This document shows, piece after piece, positions 1 through 7,186 of a DNA stretch of 26,060 bases (positions are counted from its first letter, which is position 1; each line of letters begins with the position of its first letter). The translations under genes and the position numbers were made by a program. The stretch is from a virus: positions 1 through 26,060 of IMG/VR virus record IMGVR_UViG_3300021961_000554; one strand, 5' to 3'. The notes below the pieces were generated by a model. The model was not told the origin of the DNA and searched no databases. It saw only the letters and a list, made by a program, of their open reading frames with translations.

Positions 1-390
1 AAAAACAACGGTGTGAATATAAATTTTATACAACCACAATTAGAAAAACTAGATTACGGATTTGAGTCATTTGTATTGAACTATCACAATATAGTTTTCA
101 AAAAAACTAGACATTGGAGAGGTCCTGCTGTTTTTACTTTAAAAAGTATTGCTCATACAAATTTTATTGGTTATAATTTTCCAGGTATAATACTAAAGTA
201 TGAAAATCTAAGACAAGATTTTGAACAAATACAGGAAATTACCAAATGTAAATCCCCCTTGCCATTTGATAACATCACAGATTATGCAAATAAACACAAA
301 TGGAAAAAATATTATAATAACACAACTGTTGAAGCTGTATATAATATTTTTAAAAAAGATATAGAATTGTTCAATTATAAATTTGATTAA
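1..390 (+). CDS. Sulfotransferase-like protein, C-terminal part (5' end outside window)
   Basis: The reading frame is open to the left edge of the window, so this is the tail of a longer gene; the GTG at 13 is probably internal. The end of the protein looks like the C-terminus of the sulfotransferase family 2 type: a KYENLRQDFEQI segment (a common strand-helix with an E-N-L motif), then LPFDN, then KKYYNN and a final helix ending DIELFNYKF, close to the usual D-I-E-L-F-x-Y ending. Such enzymes move sulfate from PAPS to a carbohydrate or other acceptor. The PAPS-binding N-terminus is not in the window, so activity cannot be judged. It runs against the neighbouring minus-strand gene and the two stop codons overlap by four bases. 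Family assignment is by recollection of the family ending, not by a search. Confidence 0.55.
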   Translation, partial: KNNGVNINFIQPQLEKLDYGFESFVLNYHNIVFKKTRHWRGPAVFTLKSIAHTNFIGYNFPGIILKYENLRQDFEQIQEITKCKSPLPFDNITDYANKHKWKKYYNNTTVEAVYNIFKKDIELFNYKFD

Positions 391-842
391 AGACTAGCAT
401 CTTCCATGCCAGCAACTCTTAGTTTGACAATGTTAGTAAGATGCCATTGTTTTTGGTCTAATGCTTTGATTATACCCAACCATTTATTGCGTAATAATGC
501 CCACTCGTTTACAATAGACTCATAATCGCATACTTCATCCTCTCCTTCTGCATACTTTTCTGCATCGCGAGATGTTAATGCTCTTTGATAGTTTTCTAGA
601 TATTTTTTATAGTGTTTGGTTTTTAATCGACGAAGTTGTATTTCAAGGTGTTTTAGAATACCTTCTATTTCTTGTAATTGTCTAAATCTTTCTTCTACTA
701 CCCCGGGCATCGATGCAGATTGTTTTTCAATATTGCCAATTAATTTGACCTCTAGACTAGCTGCATCTAGTTCGTGTTCATAGTGTGCAATAGCATCGGG
801 TATTTTTGATAAGTCTTGTGATATTATAGAATACCAGTTCAT
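387..842 (-). CDS. uvsY: UvsY-like recombination mediator
   Basis: A 151-residue, mostly helical, charged protein. It has a central coiled-coil-like stretch (about residues 55-90, rich in E, L, R and K), a KKYLENYQRAL segment, and a C-terminal part resembling proteins annotated as UvsY in marine T4-like phages. In T4, UvsY (137 residues) loads UvsX onto DNA covered with gp32. Position supports this: it is the last gene of a block reading gp32, uvsX, small acidic protein, uvsY. Its ATG overlaps the stop of the preceding gene (ATGA), indicating translational coupling. No catalytic motif is expected. The call rests on context plus general resemblance, so a different helical phage protein remains possible. 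Confidence 0.6.
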   Translation of the reverse strand: MNWYSIISQDLSKIPDAIAHYEHELDAASLEVKLIGNIEKQSASMPGVVEERFRQLQEIEGILKHLEIQLRRLKTKHYKKYLENYQRALTSRDAEKYAEGEDEVCDYESIVNEWALLRNKWLGIIKALDQKQWHLTNIVKLRVAGMEDASL

Positions 843-1066
843 GCGTCTTCGTATTCATCTTCATCTTCATTTTCATCAATATCTAGATTGTAACGAATGG
901 CTTCGTCTAACTCATCATCGTTCCCCATTAATTCTTTGAGTTCTTCATCTAAAATTCCATTATCCATGGCAATGTCTACGAATTTCTCAGCAACTACGGA
1001 TTTATCTTTGGCAGGAACATAAGACTTGATCAGCCCCCACACATCAATTAACATCTGTGTCTCCAT
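839..1066 (-). CDS. Small acidic protein of unknown function between uvsX and uvsY
   Basis: A 75-residue protein with a strongly acidic C-terminal third rich in D and E (ending DENEDEDEYEDA). I place the start at the ATG at 1066 (METQMLID); a TTG four codons upstream (1078) would lengthen it slightly. It overlaps the end of uvsX by 23 bases and its stop overlaps the uvsY start, so all three are probably translated from one message. The acidic tail recalls the acidic tails of single-strand DNA-binding proteins and DNA-mimic proteins, but I do not recognise the family. A role in assembly or control of the recombination complex is only suggested by position. Confidence 0.7.
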   Translation of the reverse strand: METQMLIDVWGLIKSYVPAKDKSVVAEKFVDIAMDNGILDEELKELMGNDDELDEAIRYNLDIDENEDEDEYEDA

Positions 1067-2132
1067 CTTGTTGTTCAACAGCAGTTTTTTCTGTTTCTGT
1101 CTCCTTATTAATCGAATTACTTACCTCAGACATGACAATTTCAAGATTGTCTTTGCCCCAATTTTTTCGATAATCCAATATTTCTTTACCATCTGCTGTT
1201 ATATATTTCAATCTATTGCCTGATTGTGTTATAAGATTTTTCTTTTCGAATAGATCTAACAATCCTGAATATGGATCCATGCCTGTATCATAAGGAATTT
1301 TTAATTGCACTCCTTCGAATGGTTTTGAAAATCTGGTCTTCATCACTTTACAAGCAGAACGGATTCCTCGAACATCTGTCACTTTGTTGCCATCTTCGTC
1401 CTCTTTGAGTTTTAACTTCTTCATTGCTACAACTATTGATGATGCATATATAAAACCTTGACCACCACTTATTTTATCATCTGGATCAAACATATCTTGT
1501 GATGCATAGGTATGGTTAGTTGCAACCAGTCCTACATTGTAGGATCCAAACATATTCACACAGTTACGCACTAGTGCTGTAAGAGCTTTAGGTTTTCTTC
1601 CTAGATCACCTTTCATATCGCCTTTTTCAAACTGATCAACATCCGTGGGAGTCAGCATCATACCCAATGAATCTAATACAAACAAAACTTTAGGTCTATC
1701 ACCGGGTTCTTTATCTCCGTAATCTGCTTTGTATTCCTTCATAAAATTTGATATAGTTTTAGCCACATCATCTATCATGCTCATACCTAATCTAAGTAAT
1801 TTGTCATCTGAGGTATCAACTCCTAGTGCTTGTAACCAAGCTTCGTCTAGTGCATTCTCTGAATCGATTAGTATTACAAATATGCCTTTTTTCTGTGCTT
1901 CTCTAATAATATTGCCTGAACAAATATAAGATTTTCCCGATCCTGATTCACCGGCAAATACTGTTACTTTGCCTAATGGAATACCTTTATAAAAATCTCC
2001 TGATATCAAATAGTTTAAGGCATGATTGCCTGTGGAAATCCAATCTGTTGGATCATTAAATCCAATACCCAAACCTTCGATCGATTTGGTTATTGATTTT
2101 CTAAATTTTGTTACATCAAACGGTTTGACCAT
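1044..2132 (-). CDS. uvsX: UvsX RecA-like recombinase
   Basis: A 362-residue RecA/UvsX strand-exchange ATPase. The Walker A motif GESGSGKS is at residues 61-68. A catalytic glutamate lies in DSENALD (about residue 92). The Walker B strand KVLFVLDSLG is at about 148-157. A later Gly-rich stretch (KISGGQGF) corresponds to the DNA-binding loop region. Length is close to T4 UvsX (about 390). It drives homologous pairing for recombination-dependent replication, with gp32 and UvsY as partners encoded on either side. It has its own consensus sigma70 promoter (2152-2180). The ATG at 2132 is preceded by AAAGGA with about 7 bases spacing. No missing key residue is seen. Confidence 0.95.
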   Translation of the reverse strand: MVKPFDVTKFRKSITKSIEGLGIGFNDPTDWISTGNHALNYLISGDFYKGIPLGKVTVFAGESGSGKSYICSGNIIREAQKKGIFVILIDSENALDEAWLQALGVDTSDDKLLRLGMSMIDDVAKTISNFMKEYKADYGDKEPGDRPKVLFVLDSLGMMLTPTDVDQFEKGDMKGDLGRKPKALTALVRNCVNMFGSYNVGLVATNHTYASQDMFDPDDKISGGQGFIYASSIVVAMKKLKLKEDEDGNKVTDVRGIRSACKVMKTRFSKPFEGVQLKIPYDTGMDPYSGLLDLFEKKNLITQSGNRLKYITADGKEILDYRKNWGKDNLEIVMSEVSNSINKETETEKTAVEQQDGDTDVN

Positions 2133-2151
2133 GTGTTAAATCCTTTTGTTT

Positions 2152-2180
2152 ATTATATGTGAAATCTGTCATTGTGTCAA
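2152..2180 (-). promoter_or_regulatory. Consensus sigma70 promoter for uvsX
   Basis: On the minus strand TTGACA (2175-2180) is followed by exactly 17 bases and TATAAT (2152-2157): both hexamers match the bacterial consensus with ideal spacing. The expected start of transcription is near 2145, only about 13 bases before the uvsX ATG, so the leader is very short and the AAAGGA ribosome site sits at its 5' end. It indicates early expression by unmodified host RNA polymerase. Confidence 0.85.
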
Positions 2181-2181
2181 C

Positions 2182-2199
2182 GGGGGCATTTCTGCCCCC
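2182..2199 (-). terminator. GC-rich hairpin with GAAA loop after gp32
   Basis: A perfect 7-bp stem GGGGGCA / TGCCCCC closes a GAAA (GNRA) tetraloop on the minus strand, starting 9 bases after the gp32 stop codon. It is the strongest GC stem I found in this AT-rich window. No U-tract follows on the minus RNA, so it is not a classical intrinsic terminator; it may act as a 3' stabiliser or a partial terminator. It directly abuts the -35 hexamer of the uvsX promoter (one base between). Confidence 0.5.
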
Positions 2200-2207
2200 T
2201 TATTGAT

Positions 2208-3202
2208 TTATGACTTCTGTTGTCGTGCTCTAATCATTGCTAGAATATCTTCTGCTTTCGAATTACCGCCACTTGTTGGTGCTGGTTGTTCTTGAACAGA
2301 TTCTGGCTGTGGAGCAGAACTAGGCTCGGGCGTCGCAGTCACAGTTGGTTGAGCAGTTTCTACTTTTACTGTTTCACCTTGTGGAAGTGCTGTGGTTCCA
2401 CTACCGGTAGCAGGTGCTTTAAAACCGCCTGGTCTAAAATACTGTGAATATTTTTCTGCATCGTAAGGCTCACCATCCACTGATGCCCTAAACATTTCTT
2501 CCATTACTTTAATTTCAACTTCGGTTGGTTTTTTAGGTAAGAAATCTGACAAATTAAATAAACCGTTAGTGTTTATTGCATTGTTTTGTTCTTCGGTTAG
2601 TGGAGTTGTTTTTCTTGACCATTTGGATGTTGAGTAGTCAGCATAACCACCTTTTGTGGTTTTATTGATTCTAAAGTCAACACCTCTGGTGTAGTCTGTT
2701 GGTAGATCTTCCATTTCAGGATCCATTAGTGCAGACTTGATAATATTAAAAATCTGCGGACCAATAATGAATCTTCTGATTGGATTTTCTGGAGTAGCAT
2801 CTTCCTGTAGTGGAGATGATACTACAAAACCTTGAAATATATATGAACGTTTTTTCCAATACTTTCTGCCTAATTCTTCCAATGATTTGTCTTTAAACCA
2901 TTGTCTTACTTCTGCAAGTATTGGACATGCTTCGTTGTACATCTCCATGCATGGAACTTGTACTTGAACTGGTCCCGAAGCGGCATCTCCTTTTACTGAA
3001 TTGAAAGGTAATTTAATCATTGCTCTTTCAGTCCAAAAGAAAGTGTTATTACTATTACCGTCTGGTAAAAAACGTATTACTGCTTCTGAATTTTCTGAAT
3101 ATTCCAGTGTGGATATATTGCGTTGTCTCCAATTTGCCCTTCACCTGATGGTTTAGAGTTTTGAGCTTGGAGTTTTGCTCTTATTTCTGTCAGTGTTGCC
3201 AT
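2208..3202 (-). CDS. 32: gp32 single-stranded DNA-binding protein, apparent -1 frameshift near 3077-3100
   Basis: gp32 coats single-stranded DNA and organises phage replication and recombination. The start is ATG at 3202, with AGGAGG at 3211-3216 at ideal spacing. The first frame reads MATLTEIRAKLQ then IYPHWN and stops after 41 codons (stop at 3077-3079). The rest of gp32 continues in the -1 frame: SENSEAVIRFLPDGN, then TFFWTERAMIKLPF, the CMEMYNEACP segment, the SYIFQGFVVSSP and NPIRRFI core motifs, and a low-complexity Pro/Gln/Thr tail with a basic end. One missing base between HWN and RFLPDG restores a continuous protein of about 331 residues, close to T4 gp32 (301). The ATG at 3020 is internal, not the real start. 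A sequencing or assembly deletion is the simplest reading; a true mutation or recoding is possible. Only two of the cysteines expected around the zinc site are evident. Confidence 0.85.
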
Positions 3203-3246
3203 AATGTAAGCCTCCTTTGTTGTTGCCTAGTGTGTATCACTGTAAT

Positions 3247-3259
3247 GTGTATAATACAC
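3247..3259. repeat. Palindrome GTGTAT-A-ATACAC over the gp32 promoter -10 element
   Basis: A perfect inverted repeat with 6-base arms and one central base covers the -10 hexamer of the gp32 promoter. A further GTGTAT half-site lies at 3232-3237, 15 bases away (start to start). Position and symmetry are those of an operator for a dimeric repressor, but no regulator is identified in the window. Confidence 0.4.
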
Positions 3260-3279
3260 AAAACTGTTTATTCTGTCAA
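3251..3279 (-). promoter_or_regulatory. Sigma70 promoter for gp32
   Basis: On the minus strand TTGACA (3274-3279), 17 bases, then TATTAT (3251-3256): perfect -35, 5 of 6 at -10, ideal spacing. The predicted start near 3244 gives a leader of about 40 bases with a strong AGGAGG site. The promoter fits in the 81-base gap between the 758-residue gene and gp32. This is host-type, early expression, in line with the uvsX promoter. Confidence 0.8.
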
Positions 3280-3283
3280 GAAA

Positions 3284-5560
3284 TTATTTTAAGCCTGATA
3301 ATCTAATTATATCGCCAAGTTCATGAGATTCTTGTTCAGATTTTTTTGTTGGTGCTTCTTTGACGCCTTTGAGTTTGGCTGTATCAGCCTTGAATTGTTG
3401 ATACAGTGTTTTGATCTTTGGTGCTATGTTTTTGTCCACCCCAATTGCATCACCCTGTCCTTTGAAACCACCTGCTGAGTTGATGGCATCTGTTACCAAT
3501 TCCCAAAACTTGCTGTAATGATCAGGCATGTCTGCCTGTTCCAAGTATTGCACAAGGTCTCCATATGAGAACATGTCATCCTCTGCAATGTCTTCACCAG
3601 CCATTATGGTTTGATACACGTCTTTCATATTCCACAGTGCGGCATTTACTAATGCTGTTTGATCTTCGCCTTCGTTGTGATCATAAGGGTTGTCATTAAT
3701 GCCTGTGGCTCTTCTGGTCTTGCCTTTTTTGCCCACTGCTACTGTGCCTGTGCTCATATCATCTTCTGCTAATCCTAAATCATTTAATTTGTCAGCCAGC
3801 CAAACATATGGATCACCATCACGTGCTTTCATTGTACCATATGGCATTTGGTCTGACGCATCTGATGATGAAAAATAAGCAAATAATTTTTCATAAACAG
3901 TAGGAGCGTCCATTAGGTCTCCTGTTTCTAAAAACTTTTTGTATTCTTCAGGATTTTGTTGAATAATCATTTTTACATAACCGTGATCTTGATTTTCAGA
4001 TAATTGAGTCTTTGCAAAAGCATCATGATACTCGGATACATCAATATCATCATCTTCGATTAATATGTTCAACCCGTCAATTTGTGAGTTAATCCATGCT
4101 TCGAATTGTTCGGATTCATTTTTATATTTTCTTAGATATTCCCTGCCTAGTTTTCCTTTTTGAATTTCTTTACCTTTTATGTCTTTGTATGCTTTTACAT
4201 CTTCTGGCGATTTTCTAACTTCATCTTTGTATGAGTCATCTGTTTTGATTCGTTTCATATCTAATAGATATTTGTTTGCTAGTTTTATTGCTGTGCCTTT
4301 TAATTTTTTAAGTTCTGGACTAGGTTTGGCAAATAATTCTCCTGACATTGCAATTTGTTGTTCCATATCCGAAGCAAAATTGACCACTGCATCGTCTTCA
4401 GGATCACCTGAAATAAATCTTGTTGCAATATCTCTTAGAATAGTTCCTAATTTTAAATTTGTATCTTTCTGTTGTGATCTTAAATTATTTTGAAATTCAT
4501 CATACGAGTCGTCTTTTTTAAGAATTAATCTTTTATTTGGATCATTTAAAAACTTTTCTACACTAGGTTGATACCTGCTTGAAGATGAGGCTTGTTTCAT
4601 AATGTCTTGTCTGCTCATACCATCTAATTCATCAGATGGTTTGAATTCATTTATCGGTAGTAATTTAAGTGCTGATAAAATAGAATCGTCAAAAGTTTCT
4701 TTTGTAAATTTCTTTTTAAAATCTGCAATATCGTCTTCTGATATTTCTTGTTCTTTTACATCTAAATTTTCTAACGCTGTTTCATATGCATTGGATTTTG
4801 ATAATTGATTTAAAATAGATAGATTATTTTCTATAATGTCTTTGGCAGCTTCGACGTAAGGAGATGTTGTTTCGTCAAGCAATCCTTGTCTCACTGTGTA
4901 AGAGTTAAAGTTTCTTAAATTACGAATTTCTTCTACTTTTTTAACAATCGATTCACCAACTGCATCATAAGGATTACCTCCTTTGGCCACATGCATCATC
5001 ATTGCTCTCGCACCTTTTAGATAATTGTATGGGAATCGAAATCTTTCGCCCTGTGCATTTTCAATGAATATACATTCTATATTTCTGGACCTAGCTCCGG
5101 GTATAGTTTCGTCTACTTGTTTTGAGTGACGTATAATCATCTTGGTTTTGTCTAGTTTGTCGTAGGATGTTTTAGGTGTTCCGTGCATTTTACTTTCCTG
5201 TACTGTATTTACTTGCGAAAGGAATTCAAAGTCCCCTTGTTCTAGATCTAATTTTTCTACATCTTGGGGTTTAAAACCTATGTTATGAGATATAGCAAAT
5301 TCACGCATATAGCTCGCAAATTGGTACCATTTATCTTCTAGATCTTTTTCTATAGAATCTGTTAGGTTTTTGTTGTAAATTAATCGCAAATTATCCTCAT
5401 CTATTGATATAGAAACTGCATTATTATTCCAATTAAACTTGAAAAACCTTGCTGATTGAGGATCTGTGGTTGCATTGGCCTCATTATCGCCCAAAGTAAG
5501 GTTACTAAACCTTGATTTTAGTTCGTCAAATAAGTCCTGTGCTACTGCGTTGAGATCCAT
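3284..5560 (-). CDS. Large conserved-type phage protein of unknown function (758 aa)
   Basis: I do not recognise this protein. It is 758 residues, hydrophilic, highly charged and mainly helical, with no signal peptide or membrane segment and no nucleotide-binding motif. Acidic and lysine-rich stretches alternate (for example about 270-300 and 405-470). It ends in a short hydrophobic helix, GDIIRLSGLK. It directly follows the large terminase gene and has a late-type promoter box 5 bases before its ATG, so it is expressed with virion genes. A virion-internal or virion-associated protein, or a packaging accessory, is the best guess from position and timing. It is not an obvious homologue of any T4 protein I can name. 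Confidence 0.85.
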   Translation of the reverse strand: MDLNAVAQDLFDELKSRFSNLTLGDNEANATTDPQSARFFKFNWNNNAVSISIDEDNLRLIYNKNLTDSIEKDLEDKWYQFASYMREFAISHNIGFKPQDVEKLDLEQGDFEFLSQVNTVQESKMHGTPKTSYDKLDKTKMIIRHSKQVDETIPGARSRNIECIFIENAQGERFRFPYNYLKGARAMMMHVAKGGNPYDAVGESIVKKVEEIRNLRNFNSYTVRQGLLDETTSPYVEAAKDIIENNLSILNQLSKSNAYETALENLDVKEQEISEDDIADFKKKFTKETFDDSILSALKLLPINEFKPSDELDGMSRQDIMKQASSSSRYQPSVEKFLNDPNKRLILKKDDSYDEFQNNLRSQQKDTNLKLGTILRDIATRFISGDPEDDAVVNFASDMEQQIAMSGELFAKPSPELKKLKGTAIKLANKYLLDMKRIKTDDSYKDEVRKSPEDVKAYKDIKGKEIQKGKLGREYLRKYKNESEQFEAWINSQIDGLNILIEDDDIDVSEYHDAFAKTQLSENQDHGYVKMIIQQNPEEYKKFLETGDLMDAPTVYEKLFAYFSSSDASDQMPYGTMKARDGDPYVWLADKLNDLGLAEDDMSTGTVAVGKKGKTRRATGINDNPYDHNEGEDQTALVNAALWNMKDVYQTIMAGEDIAEDDMFSYGDLVQYLEQADMPDHYSKFWELVTDAINSAGGFKGQGDAIGVDKNIAPKIKTLYQQFKADTAKLKGVKEAPTKKSEQESHELGDIIRLSGLK

Positions 5561-5565
5561 TGTAA

Positions 5566-5573
5566 TATTTATC
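5566..5573 (-). promoter_or_regulatory. Late promoter box GATAAATA, 5 bases before start
   Basis: GATAAATA matches the T4 late box TATAAATA at 7 of 8 positions. It ends 5 bases before the ATG at 5560. T4 late transcription starts about 5 bases after the box, so the mRNA would begin at the start codon. No ribosome site is seen. The box touches the gp17 stop codon. Confidence 0.6.
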
Positions 5574-7159
5574 TATAATCCACTAATGATAATAGGCATT
5601 GGCATTGTTAATTCTTCTTCAGAATCTCTCAGTCTTTCAAATAAATTTTGATCCCACGCTGATATGGTATTAGCCATACGTATTGCTAGTAAAGTAGCCA
5701 TGATTAAATCATCATGTTCACCGGGTTTTGCATTAAATGTATTACCTGAAGCAACAAAATTTTTAAGTTCTGATATAAGATTTTTTGAGTTTATTTTTAA
5801 TGTGTCGTTTTCCACCATTTGTTTAAATTTTGCACAAGTAGTCACTTTAGAAAGATGGGTGGTATTGTACCCTTTTCTAAACTTTCTTACATGACCTTTT
5901 CTAATAGACTCTGACAAAAATGTGCCTGGAATATTTTCTTCCCCTATATCTGAAATAGCTACGATTCCGGCTTCGCCTATTGAATTATTTTCTATAGAAT
6001 AATAAATTTCTGGTTGTAAAATTCCTTGTTGTTTGAGTTGTTCTGCAATATTTTCTATAATTTGTTTTAAAATTCTAATTTGACCTTGAATGGGTGTAGA
6101 ATTATGTTGCCATTCTCCAACTTGTTTCATCTCTGGTAGTTGGAATACTTCAATTGCGGCATAATCTCCTCCGGTCCCCATTGCTGGATCTAATGCAACA
6201 ACATATGCTTTATTTTTGGTTATTTTATCGAACCATCTTACATGTCCGTGTCGTTCTATAGGCTCAATACCTTGCAAATCGGATAATTTGATCGGAGCAA
6301 TAAGTGTTTCGTCGTATATGATAAATTCACAATCATGTTCACGTCTAAATCTTTCTTCGCCAATTCTCGATCTTTCTTCTTTAGCCCATTCTTCTGTTCT
6401 TTCTGGATGTTCACGCCACGATGCTTTAAAAGCTGCAAATCCGTTTTTGCCAACAGGCTGTTCATTGCCATAATCATCCAATCTCTTATTGGCTTCTTTC
6501 CATATCAGTGCAAATTGATCTTCGTCTGAATTAGGCGTAGATGTGATAATACACTTACCGCCGGTTGCTAGTGTAGGTGCCAGTGATGTCCAAAACTCAG
6601 ATGCTTTGGAAGGTGGATTCACAAATGCAAACTCGTCACAGTATATTACAGACAGTGACATACCTCTACCTGTGTTTTCTGTTGTGGTGGTTGCTTTGAT
6701 TCTGGATCCGTTGTCAAACTCTAATGTATTTCTATTGTATGAATATGCTCCTGCTCGCAAAAAGTCGGGTAGATTTTCATACACAAATCTCACTCTGTTC
6801 ATGATGTCTTGAGCACCTGTAAACTTGTGAGCGGCAATTAGTATCTGTGAGTCAGGCACGAACATGGCGTACCACACAAGGTAAGCGGCGGCACAAGTTG
6901 TTTTGCCTGTCTGTCTAGGCAACATAGCAATAGCAAATCTGTTATCATGATAAGTTTTTACTAGTCCTTCTTGATATTTGAACATTTCAAATTTCATTGC
7001 TCCTTTGGTAGGATGTTGAATCATGCAATAATTTTTACAAAAATATAGAGGTCCGGTTTTTGGATCCATACACTTGTTGAGTTCAAGAATATGATCTTCT
7101 GTAAATTTAGATTTTTGATGAGCTCTTTTGGTAAGATTTCCTTGAAGACTTTGTCCCAT
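5573..7159 (-). CDS. 17: Terminase large subunit gp17 (packaging ATPase/nuclease)
   Basis: This is the motor that cuts concatemeric DNA and pumps it into the prohead. The ATPase domain shows Walker A PRQTGKTT (81-88), Walker B VIYCDEFAF (171-179, catalytic D175/E176) and coupling motif TSTPN (about 207-211). The RNase H-like nuclease domain shows the three acid positions: VALDPAMG (D324), SIENNS (E390) and EHDDL (D483/D484). Length is 528 against 610 for T4 gp17. A late box lies 5 bases before its ATG. Small terminase gp16 lies upstream with one gene between. All key residues are present. Confidence 0.96.
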   Translation of the reverse strand: MGQSLQGNLTKRAHQKSKFTEDHILELNKCMDPKTGPLYFCKNYCMIQHPTKGAMKFEMFKYQEGLVKTYHDNRFAIAMLPRQTGKTTCAAAYLVWYAMFVPDSQILIAAHKFTGAQDIMNRVRFVYENLPDFLRAGAYSYNRNTLEFDNGSRIKATTTTENTGRGMSLSVIYCDEFAFVNPPSKASEFWTSLAPTLATGGKCIITSTPNSDEDQFALIWKEANKRLDDYGNEQPVGKNGFAAFKASWREHPERTEEWAKEERSRIGEERFRREHDCEFIIYDETLIAPIKLSDLQGIEPIERHGHVRWFDKITKNKAYVVALDPAMGTGGDYAAIEVFQLPEMKQVGEWQHNSTPIQGQIRILKQIIENIAEQLKQQGILQPEIYYSIENNSIGEAGIVAISDIGEENIPGTFLSESIRKGHVRKFRKGYNTTHLSKVTTCAKFKQMVENDTLKINSKNLISELKNFVASGNTFNAKPGEHDDLIMATLLAIRMANTISAWDQNLFERLRDSEEELTMPMPIIISGL

Positions 7160-7164
7160 ATTAA

Positions 7165-7172
7165 TATTTACA
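7165..7172 (-). promoter_or_regulatory. Late promoter box TGTAAATA before gp17
   Basis: TGTAAATA (7 of 8 to the T4 late consensus) ends 5 bases before the gp17 ATG at 7159, in the 27-base gap after the 181-residue gene. No ribosome-binding site lies between box and start, so a leaderless transcript is predicted. Confidence 0.6.
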
Positions 7173-7186
7173 GATTAAATTTTTAA

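Noticed and set aside
2208-3020. gp32 as a 270-residue gene starting at MIKLPF (3020)
   Set aside because: The start is inside the conserved core, has no ribosome site, and gp32 sequence continues upstream in the same frame (RFLPDGN, TFFWTERA) and, after a shift, to an ATG with AGGAGG at 3202.
3077-3100. Programmed -1 frameshift site in gp32
   Set aside because: There is no X-XXY-YYZ heptamer in the zero frame and no clear stimulatory hairpin. A one-base deletion is simpler, although not proven.
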